Part shown: one piece after another, positions 27,014 to 36,432 of the stretch
How positions within the stretch are numbered: the stretch's first letter is position 1
Layout: the number at the start of each line of letters is the position of its first letter
Assembly: GCF_001612885.1 (NCBI RefSeq)
Contig: NZ_BDBH01000015.1
Coordinates: forward strand, 124,001 to 188,000
DNA from: Nocardia harenae NBRC 108248
GTDB lineage: Bacteria > Actinomycetota > Actinomycetes > Mycobacteriales > Mycobacteriaceae
Reading direction: 5' to 3'
DNA: 64,000 nucleotides
Notes under the pieces: generated by a model
The model's database searches: none
What the model was told of the DNA's origin: nothing
What the model saw: only the letters and a program-made list of their open reading frames with translations
Made by a program: the position numbers and the translations under genes

Positions 27014-27805
27014 ATGGCGGAGCACGAGCGCACACCGGCCGGGGTCGATCCTTCGCGGCCGAATTCGGCGCGTGTCTTCGACTACCTGCTCGGCGGCAAG
27101 GACAACTACGAGGTGGACCAGCGGGTGGCGCACCGCATGCTCGCGGTCGCGCCGGACACCCGCACCCTGGCCTGGTTCAGCAGGCAGTTCCTGCTCGGCG
27201 GGGTGCGGCACGCGGCCGAGGCCGGGGTGCGGCAGTTCCTCGACCTCGGCTCCGGGCTGCCGACCTCGCCGAACGTGCACGAGACGGCGCGCGAGTACGA
27301 CGCGGCGATCCCGGTGGTCGCGGTCGACAACGACCCGGTCGTGCTGGTTCACAGCAATGCCATCCTGACCGGGGTCACCGGCGTGACCGCCCTGCTCGGC
27401 GACGTCCGCGATGTGGACGACATCGTCGAGCGGGTGCGCGCGCAGCGGCTGCTCGACTTCGACCGGCCGATCGGGGTGCTGCTGGTCGGGGTGCTGCACT
27501 TCGTGATGGACGACGAATATCCCGCGGAGATCGTGCGCAGGCTGCGGGCGGCGCTGGCGCCGGGGAGCTATGTGGTCTTCACGCACGGCGCGACGGAGAG
27601 CAGCCAGGAGTTCCGGGAGCGCTCGCAGAACGACACCGACGGCAGCCCGGCCCAGGTCGCCTACCGCTCGGTGGCGCAGGTGCGCGCGCTCTTCGACGGC
27701 TACGAACTGCTCGAGCCGGGGGTGGTGCCGATCCAGGAGTGGCTCGGCGACGACCTGCCGGAGACGAAGCTGATCCTGCTCGGCGGGATAGCCGCGGTCC
27801 GCTAG
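27014..27805 (+). CDS. SAM-dependent methyltransferase, DUF574 family
   Basis: The protein has 263 residues. The N-terminus PSRPNSARVFDYLLGGKDNYEVD is the hallmark of the actinobacterial DUF574 (Methyltransf_19) family. FLDLGSGLPTSPNVHE is the SAM-binding glycine loop and VVAVDNDPVVLVHS the second motif. The C-terminus has KLILLGGIAAVR. The methyl acceptor is unknown. It overlaps the end of the convergent MetE-fold gene by 4 nt. Confidence 0.9.
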   Translation: MAEHERTPAGVDPSRPNSARVFDYLLGGKDNYEVDQRVAHRMLAVAPDTRTLAWFSRQFLLGGVRHAAEAGVRQFLDLGSGLPTSPNVHETAREYDAAIPVVAVDNDPVVLVHSNAILTGVTGVTALLGDVRDVDDIVERVRAQRLLDFDRPIGVLLVGVLHFVMDDEYPAEIVRRLRAALAPGSYVVFTHGATESSQEFRERSQNDTDGSPAQVAYRSVAQVRALFDGYELLEPGVVPIQEWLGDDLPETKLILLGGIAAVR

Positions 27806-28833
27806 GGCGTACCGGCGAGCTCGTTCGCCCTGGTCACCAGCCGGTCCGCCATGGCGCGCGGCACCCGGCCGAGCCCGCAGGCCGAGGCGACGCCATCGAC
27901 CCGGCGGCCGAGCACGCGCTCGACCGTGCGCAGCGTCTCTTCCTGCTCGGCCGCGGACGGGGTGTCGTGCACCAGCCCCGCGTAGAAGCGGGTGCCGAGC
28001 GCGAGGTCGCGCAGCGGGGCGTAGAAGGCCGGTTCGGCGGGTGGCGGCACCTCGCCCGCGGCGAGCGGGCCGTGCACGAACTCCAGCGGCCTGCTCGCCG
28101 GCCACTGCCGCGCCACGGCATTGGCCAGGTCGACCAGCGGCCTGGTGTCGTGCAGCCGGGCCCGCGCCCGGTTGTGCAGGCTGCCCAGGCACAGGTGGAC
28201 GCCGAAGCGGGTGCCCTCCGGGGCCGCGGCGGCCAGCGCGGCGATGCCGCGGCTCAGCCCGAGCACCGCGTCGGCCCTGCGGTGCGCGGGTTGCAGCCGG
28301 GCCGCGAGTATCAGTTCGGCGGTGGCCTCCAGCTGGATCACCACGTCGTCGCCCGCGAGTTCGCGGATGGCGGTGATCTCCCGCACGGTGGCGGCGGTGA
28401 AGGCGGCGCGGTTCGCGCGCAGTCCGCCGGGGCCGAGGGCGATGAAGGCGAGGGTGAAATCGGTGGGCATGCCGATCTGCAGGGCGAACTCGCGGTCGCC
28501 GCGGAGCCGGTGGAAGAGCGGCAGCACCGACTCGGCCTCGCGGAGGTAGCCGAGGTCCATCCGGTCGGCGGTGAGCCGGGTGCCGCGCGCCGGGCGGTGC
28601 AGGGTTCGCTGCCTGCTGGATTGCCAGGTGCCTTGACGCTTGACCTCCAGCGCGCCCTGGCGCACCAGGTCCTCGATCACCGGCTGGATGTAGAACTCGT
28701 AGCGGTGCGTCTCGCCGGTGGGGAGGGTGTGCAGCAGCTCGGCGGAAAGCATTGCGCGCATGGCTTCTTCCGGTGTCGCGGCCGGAAAACTCCCGACGAA
28801 ATGGACGGCTCTGACGGCCTCGTTCTGCATCAC
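27802..28833 (-). CDS. UROD/MetE-like fold protein
   Basis: The protein has 343 residues. It begins AVHFVGSFPAATPEEAM, as in proteins distantly related to the C-terminal half of cobalamin-independent methionine synthase. QIGMPTDFTLAFIAL and GVHLCLGSLHNRARARL (a possible zinc His/Cys pair) and the ending RVDGVASACGLGRVP fit the barrel. The N-terminal folate-binding half of MetE is absent. It may move methyl groups or act in cofactor handling; no substrate is evident. Confidence 0.65.
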   Translation of the reverse strand: MMQNEAVRAVHFVGSFPAATPEEAMRAMLSAELLHTLPTGETHRYEFYIQPVIEDLVRQGALEVKRQGTWQSSRQRTLHRPARGTRLTADRMDLGYLREAESVLPLFHRLRGDREFALQIGMPTDFTLAFIALGPGGLRANRAAFTAATVREITAIRELAGDDVVIQLEATAELILAARLQPAHRRADAVLGLSRGIAALAAAAPEGTRFGVHLCLGSLHNRARARLHDTRPLVDLANAVARQWPASRPLEFVHGPLAAGEVPPPAEPAFYAPLRDLALGTRFYAGLVHDTPSAAEQEETLRTVERVLGRRVDGVASACGLGRVPRAMADRLVTRANELAGTP

Positions 28834-28945
28834 TCGATCCCTCCGCTCGCGGATCAGGCTAAGTCATCGCACGGCGGAACATGCTGGGTTGCAGCATCAT
28901 TGCTGCCCTTGCACAGTGCCGCGGACGGGGCTAGCGTCGGCCCTG

Positions 28946-29989
28946 ATGACGGGGAACAGCAGTACCGCAGGCAATTCCGGGCGGAGGTGGGCCGCGCGAG
29001 CGCTGCTTGCGGTGGCCGCGCTGGTTCCCGCGTTCGTTCCGCATACCGCGCAGGCGCAGCCCGCCCCGGCGTGCCGCGCGCTCTCCTTCGCGGTGCCGCA
29101 GGGGCAGCTCGGCGCGACGCTGTGCCGCCCGGCCGGCGCCGAGACCGTCGTGGTGATGATGGCGGGCTCCAACTACAACCACGGCTACTGGGACTTCGGG
29201 TACCGGCCGGAGACCTACAACTTCCGGCAGGCGCTGAACCGCGCGGGGTACGCGACGCTCATCGTGGACCGGCTCGGCAACGGAGCCAGCAGCAAGCCGC
29301 CGAGCGCCACGCTCTCCGCCACCGCCAGCGCGAACGCGCTGCACGACATCGTGCAGGCGGCGCGGCGCGGGCTGGAGGGGGCGCAGCCGTTCGGGAAAGT
29401 GGTCACCGCCGGGCACTCGCTGAGCTCCGGGATCGCGGTGCTGGAAGCGACGCGGCACCACGACGTGGACGGGGTGCTGCTCACCGGGTACTCGCACACA
29501 CTCGAGGTATCGCAGGTCATGGGCGTGATCTCCGCGTACCACCCGGCCGCGGGCGACCCGGCCTTCGCCGGCCGCAGCTACGACGACGGGTACCTCACCA
29601 CCCGGCCGGGCACCCGCGCCGCCGCCTTCTACGGGCCGGACACCACCGACCCGGCGGTGCTCGCCGAGGACGAGCGGACCAAGGAGGTCTTCTCGCTCAC
29701 CGAGTACCCGGACGGGCTCACCTCGACCTTGCCGCCCATGTCCAATGACATCGACGTGCCGGTCATGGTGGTCAACGGTTCGCTGGACCGGCTCTCATGC
29801 GGGCCGGGATTCGCGGCGTGCGCCGATAGCGCCACGTTGCTCGCCTCCGAGGCGCCGTACTTCGAGCCCGCGGCTCGGTTGCGGGCTTTCGTGCTGCCCG
29901 GGAGTGGGCATTCGGTGAATCTGGCGACGAATACGGTGGAGTACCAGCGGGCTGTCGTGGATTGGCTGAGGTCGCTCGCGGAGAATTAG
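28946..29989 (+). CDS. Secreted alpha/beta-hydrolase
   Basis: The protein has 347 residues from ATG 28946. A signal peptide (RRWAARALLAVAALVPAFVP, cleavage near AQAQPA) precedes an alpha/beta-hydrolase fold: VVVMMAGSNYNHGYWDFG (oxyanion region), nucleophile elbow TAGHSLSSG with Ser in GHSLS, acid in VVNGSLDRLS and catalytic His in LPGSGHSVNL. It probably cleaves an ester outside the cell. It is divergent from the MetE-fold gene. Confidence 0.87.
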   Translation: MTGNSSTAGNSGRRWAARALLAVAALVPAFVPHTAQAQPAPACRALSFAVPQGQLGATLCRPAGAETVVVMMAGSNYNHGYWDFGYRPETYNFRQALNRAGYATLIVDRLGNGASSKPPSATLSATASANALHDIVQAARRGLEGAQPFGKVVTAGHSLSSGIAVLEATRHHDVDGVLLTGYSHTLEVSQVMGVISAYHPAAGDPAFAGRSYDDGYLTTRPGTRAAAFYGPDTTDPAVLAEDERTKEVFSLTEYPDGLTSTLPPMSNDIDVPVMVVNGSLDRLSCGPGFAACADSATLLASEAPYFEPAARLRAFVLPGSGHSVNLATNTVEYQRAVVDWLRSLAEN

Positions 29990-30081
29990 GCCGCGCTCGT
30001 GCCCATCCCGGCAGCTGTGACAAAATTCCCGCTGCCCGCGCGGGGGTAGGCCTGGGCGGGATGCTTCCTAGGGGGATGGAC

Positions 30082-30390
30082 ATGCTGACCGTAGACATAG
30101 TGCAGCTGAATCGGCTGGCCGACACGGTGGGTGCCGTGTCGACCCAGATCGACACGATCGATGTCCGGACGAGTGCGGACAAGATCCCGAATGCGCTGCC
30201 GGGCTGTGGGATCGGGCAGGCCTGCGTGCAATCCGGTGAGTTCATCGAGGGCGCCTGGCTGCGCATCGCCCAGCGGCTGCAGCAGCTGGAGACGATCGTC
30301 CGGCAATGCTCGGCGAGCACGCACACCACGGAAACCGAGTTCGCGGACCGGCTCGACAGCATGGATTTCCGTGCGTCGAGTGAGCGCTGA
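30082..30390 (+). CDS. EspC-like (DUF2580) type VII secretion-associated protein
   Basis: The protein has 102 residues from ATG 30082; the GGGGG ribosome site fits this ATG better than the one two codons earlier. A small helical hairpin protein of the ESX-1 EspC/excreted virulence factor type: LTVDIVQLNRLADTVGAVSTQI, a central GCGIGQAC loop, then a second helix WLRIAQRLQQLETIVRQCS. It probably pairs with a partner and travels with a type VII system. Its stop overlaps the next ATG by one base. Confidence 0.75.
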   Translation: MLTVDIVQLNRLADTVGAVSTQIDTIDVRTSADKIPNALPGCGIGQACVQSGEFIEGAWLRIAQRLQQLETIVRQCSASTHTTETEFADRLDSMDFRASSER

Positions 30391-32816
30391 TGCCGACCCG
30401 GCCGGAAGTGCAGCGATGGCAGCTCGGGACGCTCTCGGAGTGGGCCGGGGAACTCGAACGCTCGGCTGAGCGGTACGAGGGCGAGCTGAGCCGGATGCTC
30501 ACCCACTTCTCCGATGTCACCTGGACGGGCAGGGCCAAGGACGCGGCCTCGGATCGCTTCGTCGAGGAGCACGATCAGGGGCGCAAGCTCACCATCGAAG
30601 TCCTCGACGTGGCGGCGTTCCTCCGCGCGGCCGACGCTCGGTTATCGAACGAAAGGCAGGTGCTGCTCAACCGCGTCACCGACGCGGAAACCGACTCGGT
30701 CGCGCTGCGGGTAACCGATGATTGGGCGGTGCAGGCCGCCGCGGATACCGGCGACCTCGACGATGAGCAGCGCCTGCGGATCGATGAACGCATCGAACAT
30801 CACCGCGGGCTTATCGAGTCGGCGGTCCGCAGCCTGGTGGCAGCTGCCGACGACGCCACCAAGGCGATCACAACGGGAGCACAGGAGATCCGGGTTCGCG
30901 GCGACCAGCTCGGCTCCGGCCTCGACGCCGCGGTGGGCGATTACAGCGAGGCGGGCCGGATCGGGGCGGAGGACGGGCGGGCCGTCGCCGAGGCGGTGCG
31001 GCCGAACGGCACGATCGATCAGGCGGCACTCGATCGGATCGCCGCGCAGTTGCCGCAGGGCGTGCTGACCGATGCCGAGCGGCAGGTGCTTGCCGAGGGT
31101 GGTGAGGTCGCCACCCTTCCCGCCTCGGTCCAGGACTACTACCGCGAGTTCTACCAGGCGGCGGGCAAGGACGGGGTGCTCGCGCTCAACGAACAACTGC
31201 GCAAGGAGGAGGCCGGGAATCCGCTGGCCGCCACGCGCCGGGACACCCTCGCGAACGGGCTGCTGGTGGTCTCCAACGAGAAGATCGGGACCGGCCGCAA
31301 TCCCGACGGCAGTCTGCAATCACCGGGCGGGTACGACAAACTCCCCGAGTCGGTGCGTGACCTGGTGGAGACGCGGTTCCCGGTGTCCGAGGACGACGCC
31401 GCGGAGCCCCGGCCGCAGTCGGACCGTCCGGCCCGGATGCCGGAGGAAGGGCTCCGGCTCGGCGAGATCGCCGAATTCTCCGATCTGCTCTCCCAGTCCA
31501 GCCCCGGCTATCAGCCCGGTACGGAACTCGGCACCGAGATGATCCAGCAATCCGCCTATCTCGTCTCCGAGGCGGGCGACGATCTGAAGAACGTCCCCTA
31601 TCTCGGGGATCCGGGCAGCCAGTACGAATCGACCGCAGCGAAACTGCTCGACGTCGCCGGGCGCAACGAGGAGTCGGCGTACCGGATTCTGACCGGCGAC
31701 GGCATGCCGGAAGATTACGACCCGCAAAAGATCGCGGGCGCGGTGCTCGGCAACGACTGGAGCGACGTGGACAACGGACGGTCCGCCGCACAGCTGCTCG
31801 ACTGGATCGGCCCCGACTCGCACAGCACCGACGAGGTGCAGGCGGATCGGGCGCGAGCCGCGCTCGTCGAGCTGCCGAAAATTCTCGCGCCGGAGGAGGA
31901 CGGGGCGCTGACCGAGGACTATCGGCGGTACAACGAGAACTTCGCGAAGAATCCGGAGTTGGCTACGGCGTTGAGTCAGGCGTTGCAGAGCAATCTGAAC
32001 GCGGTGGGTGATATAAGCAACCCGCACGGTTACGACTCCTCCGGGGTCGTCGCGCAGCCCGGGCTGGCAGATCGCGCGACCCTCGCGGCCAGCGACGCAG
32101 ATCGGCTCCTGATGCTCGCCAACGCGAGTGAAGAGGGCCGGGCGGGCCTGCAGGCGGCGATCAATCTGAACCAGCAGGAAATGGTGTCGAAGGCGGCCGA
32201 GAATCCGGACCTCAACGCTCGATTGGGGCCCTACCTCGGTACTCTCGCCGGACGGGTCGATGGCGCGATGAACAATGCCGTCCTGTTTCAGATGGACCAG
32301 GACGCACTGGAACGGAACGAGCATCTGCAATCGTCCTACGATGCCAAACGGCAGGGAGCGGAGATCGCGGCAGAGCTCGTGCAGGAGGTCCTGCCGGTGA
32401 AGCGGGGTGGCGCACTCGGCGAAGCCGCGGGCCAGATCATCGTGGGCCAAGCCGCCGAGGCATTGATCGACTCGGTGCTCCAGAGGCCGGAATTGAAGTC
32501 GGTTGAGGTGAACAGCTGGGAAGATCTGCGCAACTCCGAAGAGCGGCACCTCAAGGACCAGATCCTCGGCGCGGGCGCACTGAGCGAGCCCGGGTTGCCC
32601 CCGGAACTGCTGCAGGCGGATGGAACGCCGAAGCCGTGGGGCGCGATGACCACCGAGCAGCAGGAAGCCGCGACCGGCGTCATGAATCGGATGGGTACGC
32701 AGGAACTGCGGGATGAATACGCCGTCGCCTACGGACTGCAGGGGACCAAGTTCTTCGACACGCGCGCCGAATTGGAGTCGTTTGTGGACGGACACTGGAC
32801 TCCGGAGGGGAAATAG
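30390..32816 (+). CDS. Large TPR-region protein, probable type VII secretion substrate
   Basis: The protein has 808 residues. The N-terminal 100 residues form a WXG100-like helical bundle (EWAGELERSAERYEGELSRM, then DVTWTGRAKDAASDRF with the W-x-G turn). The remainder is helical, Asp/Glu-rich and resembles the TPR repeat region proteins of Mycobacterium and Nocardia. There is no Sec signal, as expected for ESX export. No enzymatic or toxin motif is obvious at the C-terminus (MNRMGTQELRDEYAVAYGL). It is coupled to the EspC-like gene and followed at 2 nt by a lipoprotein gene, so the group is one operon. Confidence 0.75.
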   Translation: MPTRPEVQRWQLGTLSEWAGELERSAERYEGELSRMLTHFSDVTWTGRAKDAASDRFVEEHDQGRKLTIEVLDVAAFLRAADARLSNERQVLLNRVTDAETDSVALRVTDDWAVQAAADTGDLDDEQRLRIDERIEHHRGLIESAVRSLVAAADDATKAITTGAQEIRVRGDQLGSGLDAAVGDYSEAGRIGAEDGRAVAEAVRPNGTIDQAALDRIAAQLPQGVLTDAERQVLAEGGEVATLPASVQDYYREFYQAAGKDGVLALNEQLRKEEAGNPLAATRRDTLANGLLVVSNEKIGTGRNPDGSLQSPGGYDKLPESVRDLVETRFPVSEDDAAEPRPQSDRPARMPEEGLRLGEIAEFSDLLSQSSPGYQPGTELGTEMIQQSAYLVSEAGDDLKNVPYLGDPGSQYESTAAKLLDVAGRNEESAYRILTGDGMPEDYDPQKIAGAVLGNDWSDVDNGRSAAQLLDWIGPDSHSTDEVQADRARAALVELPKILAPEEDGALTEDYRRYNENFAKNPELATALSQALQSNLNAVGDISNPHGYDSSGVVAQPGLADRATLAASDADRLLMLANASEEGRAGLQAAINLNQQEMVSKAAENPDLNARLGPYLGTLAGRVDGAMNNAVLFQMDQDALERNEHLQSSYDAKRQGAEIAAELVQEVLPVKRGGALGEAAGQIIVGQAAEALIDSVLQRPELKSVEVNSWEDLRNSEERHLKDQILGAGALSEPGLPPELLQADGTPKPWGAMTTEQQEAATGVMNRMGTQELRDEYAVAYGLQGTKFFDTRAELESFVDGHWTPEGK

Positions 32817-32818
32817 CG

Positions 32819-33346
32819 ATGAAGCGCTGTCGCACTTTCCTGTTCGTCCTGATAATTCTCCCTGCGCTGGTCGCTTGCTCTGGGGGAGATGGCGAACGGT
32901 CGCCTGCGGAGTCGCGCCGCACAGTTGGTGAACTCTGCCAATCGCTGCTGAGGTTCGTCGAGACCGAGTTCAGTGCCGACGGCGTCGAGGTCGTGCCCAA
33001 CGGCGACACGGCTCGAGATCTGGGCAGGCGTGGAACCTGCGAGATACACGGAACCAGCGAAGCTGGGGCGCGGAAGCGTGCGGCAACGGTGACGCTCGGC
33101 ATCTGGAAGGACTGGGATCCGGCGCAGATTGAACTGGTCGAGGGCGTCGAGCCCGCCGTCGTGGTCGAACGTGAATACGGTCAGGTCACGTTGACTGCAG
33201 GCGTGGACGAGTGGGTCGGGTCGTTAACGCTGGTTGCCGATGGTCTGCGAACTCCGGCCGGGCCGGCCGACCTGGGGCAGCCGGCGGACCGCCGCTACGC
33301 CGAGTTCCTTCTTGGCCTGGTGCGGGAGTACGGGCAGTGGAATTGA
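32819..33346 (+). CDS. Lipoprotein, DUF3558-like
   Basis: The protein has 175 residues. The N-terminus KRCRTFLFVLIILPALVACS is a lipoprotein signal with lipobox LVAC. The outer domain has two conserved cysteines (GELCQSLL, GTCEIHG) and ends RYAEFLLGLVREYGQWN. The next gene encodes a related protein. It starts 2 nt after the TPR-region gene, so it is in the same operon. It may bind or shield the exported protein; this is inference from position. Confidence 0.78.
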   Translation: MKRCRTFLFVLIILPALVACSGGDGERSPAESRRTVGELCQSLLRFVETEFSADGVEVVPNGDTARDLGRRGTCEIHGTSEAGARKRAATVTLGIWKDWDPAQIELVEGVEPAVVVEREYGQVTLTAGVDEWVGSLTLVADGLRTPAGPADLGQPADRRYAEFLLGLVREYGQWN

Positions 33347-33377
33347 TCCTTTGCCGCACCGAACGCGTGGAGGACAA

Positions 33378-33917
33378 TTGACGATCTGGCGCGCAGGCCG
33401 GCTGATTCCGGCGATGATTGCGGTAGCCGGGGTCGCGACCTGTGGGACGGGCGATCGAGCGGCTGGGCCCATGCCATCCACACATTCGTCGCGCGATCTG
33501 TGCGACCGGGTGCTCGCCTTCGCGCGAGCAGAACTGGGTGCTTCGGAGGTGTGGGAGGCGGGGCCGAAGCCGGATCGACCCATAGGGGATCGAGCAACGT
33601 GTGACCTGCGTGGGCCGTCTAAGTACGGTGTCGAGGCCGGAGCGTTGACCGTGTCGCTGTCCCTGACCGGAGGATCGCCTCTCGTTCCCGGTGGGGACTA
33701 TCGGGCCGTGCCTGGGAGCGATCCGATGACTCTGGTGAACCGGGCGAACACTGCGCCGCTGTTCAGTACCAAGATCAACGGGTGGACCGCAGTAATGACG
33801 GTCGACCCCGACGGGCTGCGGACGTCTACCGGAAGCGTCGACACGAGCCAAGGGGCGGACGTCGAGTACACCCGATTCCTCCTCACCCTGATCCGGGACT
33901 ACGGACAGTGGGGTTGA
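33378..33917 (+). CDS. Lipoprotein-like paralogue of the upstream gene
   Basis: The protein has 179 residues from TTG 33378, chosen because GGAGGA precedes it. The signal-like start IPAMIAVAGVATC ends in a lipobox-like GVATC. Features shared with the upstream lipoprotein are RDLCDRVLAFARAELG, ATCDLRG, DGLRTSTG and the ending RFLLTLIRDYGQWG. The two are diverged tandem duplicates. A TTG start and weaker hydrophobic core mean lower expression is possible. Confidence 0.72.
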   Translation: MTIWRAGRLIPAMIAVAGVATCGTGDRAAGPMPSTHSSRDLCDRVLAFARAELGASEVWEAGPKPDRPIGDRATCDLRGPSKYGVEAGALTVSLSLTGGSPLVPGGDYRAVPGSDPMTLVNRANTAPLFSTKINGWTAVMTVDPDGLRTSTGSVDTSQGADVEYTRFLLTLIRDYGQWG

Positions 33918-33964
33918 TCCCTCCGGTTCCGGACATCCTTAGGAGCAGCGACGAGGAGGTAACG

Positions 33965-34231
33965 ATGACCGAGGCGACCCATCCCGGGGCGGACGAACTG
34001 CGCGCCGATTTCGAGCGCGAGCTGGCGTCGGTGACGACCGGCGGCGGGCTGCACGCCGGGTCGGCGCTGGATGTGCAGACCAGCGCCGCGCTGATCCGGA
34101 TCGCCGAGGCGTACCCGGAGGTGGACGGCGCGCTGATCGCGGCGGCGCGGGCGGCGTTCGCCGGGCAGCTGGACGGCAGCAATGCCGAGGCCAGGCTGGA
34201 GCCGATCGCGGAGCAGCTCGACGAGCACTGA
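33965..34231 (+). CDS. Small soluble hypothetical protein
   Basis: The protein has 88 residues with a strong ribosome site (GAGGAGG). It is helical and acidic (DELRADFERELASVT), with a central Gly-rich turn and no signal or membrane helix. It follows the two lipoprotein genes by about 50 bp and may close that operon. I do not recognise the family. Confidence 0.55.
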   Translation: MTEATHPGADELRADFERELASVTTGGGLHAGSALDVQTSAALIRIAEAYPEVDGALIAAARAAFAGQLDGSNAEARLEPIAEQLDEH

Positions 34232-34235
34232 CCGG

Positions 34236-34787
34236 TCAGGTCAGGAACTGCTCCAGGTGCGGGACGGCCTCCACCGGATGCCGGGCCGGGATGGCCACCC
34301 CGACGACGTGGAACTGCCAGGGCCCGGCGTCGCGGTGCAGCCTGCCGAGCACGAAGCCGGTGTGGTCCGGCCCGGCGGGCAGCGCGAAGCGGGCGATGTC
34401 GCGCCGGGTGAGCCCGTCGACGAGGCGGCAGAAGCCGTTCTCGATGACGTCGAAGGCCTGGCCGGAGTACGAGGTGACCAGCAGCAGCACGCTGGTGACC
34501 CGCGGCGACATGCGGGTGAGGTCGACCGTGATGACCTCGTCGTCGCCTTCGCCGTGGCCGGTGAGGTTGTCGCCGAGCAGCCGGACCGCGCCGTCCTGGG
34601 AGAGCAGCTGCTCGTGCCAGACCACGTCGGTGAGCCGGTCGCCCGCGTACAGCAGGGCGGCGGCATTGAGGTCGATCTCCGGCCGGAAACCGCCGGACCA
34701 CACGCCGTCGCGCACGGGATCCCAGCCCAGCCCCATGGTGACGAAGCGCAGCGGTGCCTGCTCCCGGTCGCTCCCCGCCGGTGCCAT
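34236..34787 (-). CDS. TerD-family protein
   Basis: This 183-residue single TerD domain shows LRFVTMGLGWDPV, EIDLNAAALLY, DEVITVDLTRM, SVLLLVTSYSGQAFDVIEN and QFHVVGVAIPARHP, the calcium-binding stress-protein pattern linked to tellurite resistance. It is the second TerD protein in the window and carries a single domain, unlike the one at 595-1818. It stands alone, tail to tail with the small acidic gene. Confidence 0.88.
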   Translation of the reverse strand: MAPAGSDREQAPLRFVTMGLGWDPVRDGVWSGGFRPEIDLNAAALLYAGDRLTDVVWHEQLLSQDGAVRLLGDNLTGHGEGDDEVITVDLTRMSPRVTSVLLLVTSYSGQAFDVIENGFCRLVDGLTRRDIARFALPAGPDHTGFVLGRLHRDAGPWQFHVVGVAIPARHPVEAVPHLEQFLT

Positions 34788-34962
34788 GCGCCCTCCTCGC
34801 TGTATACCGCCGTCACTCTACAAGCCGCACGGCCGTTCGGCGGGGTGAAAAGCGCCCGCTCGGAACGGTATTGACCAGGGCGGGAAGCAAAACGGACGAT
34901 TCGGGCGCGTGCCGCTCGGTACCCGTCGGGCAGCCGGAACCCGGTCGGTATAGTCGCCGCGG

Positions 34963-36273
34963 ATGACTAGTTCCGCCGCCGACCGTGCCGTGCCGAGGCC
35001 GCGCCCCCGTCTGTGGCGTGTCGCCTGGCTCGCGCCGGTGCTGACGACCGTGCTGGCCGTGCTCTGCCTGACCCGGCCGATCTGGCCGATCGAGGAGATC
35101 TCCCGGGGCTTCATCGACCTGCAGGTCTACCGGCTCGGGGTGGAGGCGCTGCGCGGCGGCGGCGATATGTACGGCGAGCTGCCGCAGACCACGCTCGGCA
35201 TCAGCCTGCCCTTCATCTACCCGCCGTTCGCGGCGCTGGTGCTCGCGCCGTTCGCGCTGCTGCCGTGGGACGCGGCGGCCTTCGCCTTCTTCGTCACCTC
35301 GACCGCCGCGCTGGCGCTCACGCTCTACCTGGTCGCCCGCCGCTTCTGGCCGGAGCGCGGCACCCTGGAGCCGGCGCTGCTCGCCACCGCCACCGCGACC
35401 CCGCTGGCCATGCTGCTGGAGCCGACCCGCTCCACGCTCGACTTCGGCCAGGTGAACCTGTTGCTCATGGTGCTGGTCGCCGCCGACTGCCTGACCGGGA
35501 AGCCCCGCTGGCGGCGCGGCATGCTGGTCGGCATCGCGGCCGCGATCAAGCTGACCCCGGCCGCCTTCGTGCTCTACTTCCTGGTCCGCCGCGACTACCG
35601 GGCGGCGATCACCGCGGCGATCTCCGGCGCGGTGGCGACGCTGATCGGCTTCGCCGTGCTGCCGTCGGAGTCGTTCGAGTACTGGTTCGGCGGGATGGGC
35701 AATGTGGACGGGCTGAGCGGCTCGGCGTTCCACACCAACCAGTCCATCCAGGGCGTGCTCTCCCGCCTCCAGGTACCGGAGCCGGTCTTCACCGTGGTCT
35801 GGCTGGTCTGCGCCGCGGTGCTGCTCGCGCTGGTGGTGGTCGCCATGCGCCGCGCGGCGCACGTCCCGGCGCTGGCATTGGCCATCAACGCGGTCTTCAC
35901 GCTGCTGGTCTCGCCGATCTCCTGGTCGCACCACTGGGTGTGGATCGCGCCCGCGCTGTTCGGCATGGCCTGCTACGCGAGCACGCTGCCGTGGCGGCGC
36001 GGGCTCGGCTGGTTCGCGGTGACCGCGGCCACGGCGGCGGTCTTCGTCTACGGCCCGCAGAACTGGCTGCCCGGCGGCGAGGACCGGGAGTACGGCTGGA
36101 CCCCCGTGCAGCACTTCGTCGGCGACACCTACGTATGGCTCGGCGTCGCGCTGGTGCTGCTCTTCCTGGCGACCGGGCGGCGCGCGACGGCGCCGCAACC
36201 TGCGCCCGCGCCTGCGGTGCCCGCGCCGCCCGTGGTCGCCGACCCGGCGGTCGGATCAGCCGCGGGAGCGTAG
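34963..36273 (+). CDS. GT87-family membrane glycosyltransferase (alpha-1,2-mannosyltransferase type)
   Basis: The protein has 436 residues with about ten membrane helices. After the first helix the loop SRGFIDLQVYRLGVEAL carries the aspartate typical of GT-C enzymes. IYPPFAALVLAPFALLP and ISWSHHWVWIAPALFGM match the DUF2029/GT87 family, which uses polyprenyl-phosphomannose for lipomannan and PIM elongation in mycolate bacteria. The C-terminal tail is Ala/Pro-rich and cytoplasmic or periplasmic. The exact acceptor is unknown. Confidence 0.87.
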   Translation: MTSSAADRAVPRPRPRLWRVAWLAPVLTTVLAVLCLTRPIWPIEEISRGFIDLQVYRLGVEALRGGGDMYGELPQTTLGISLPFIYPPFAALVLAPFALLPWDAAAFAFFVTSTAALALTLYLVARRFWPERGTLEPALLATATATPLAMLLEPTRSTLDFGQVNLLLMVLVAADCLTGKPRWRRGMLVGIAAAIKLTPAAFVLYFLVRRDYRAAITAAISGAVATLIGFAVLPSESFEYWFGGMGNVDGLSGSAFHTNQSIQGVLSRLQVPEPVFTVVWLVCAAVLLALVVVAMRRAAHVPALALAINAVFTLLVSPISWSHHWVWIAPALFGMACYASTLPWRRGLGWFAVTAATAAVFVYGPQNWLPGGEDREYGWTPVQHFVGDTYVWLGVALVLLFLATGRRATAPQPAPAPAVPAPPVVADPAVGSAAGA

Positions 36274-36432
36274 CCGCGGACCGGGCGTTTCGCTACGAGT
36301 TGGTTGCAGTGTCCGGCTCGGGACCAGCGCTGGGTCCGCGGGTCCGGTATACGTCTGTGTCGTGGTGTGGTGGTACCGGGCGCGTGTCCCCGGCAGAACG
36401 GACGAGCGTAGCGGTCGGCGTGCGGGCCGGGG

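Noticed and set aside
26590..29748. A long plus-strand open frame of over 1,000 codons
   Set aside because: It crosses a DUF899 gene antisense, a methyltransferase and other genes in the wrong frame, with no domain pattern.
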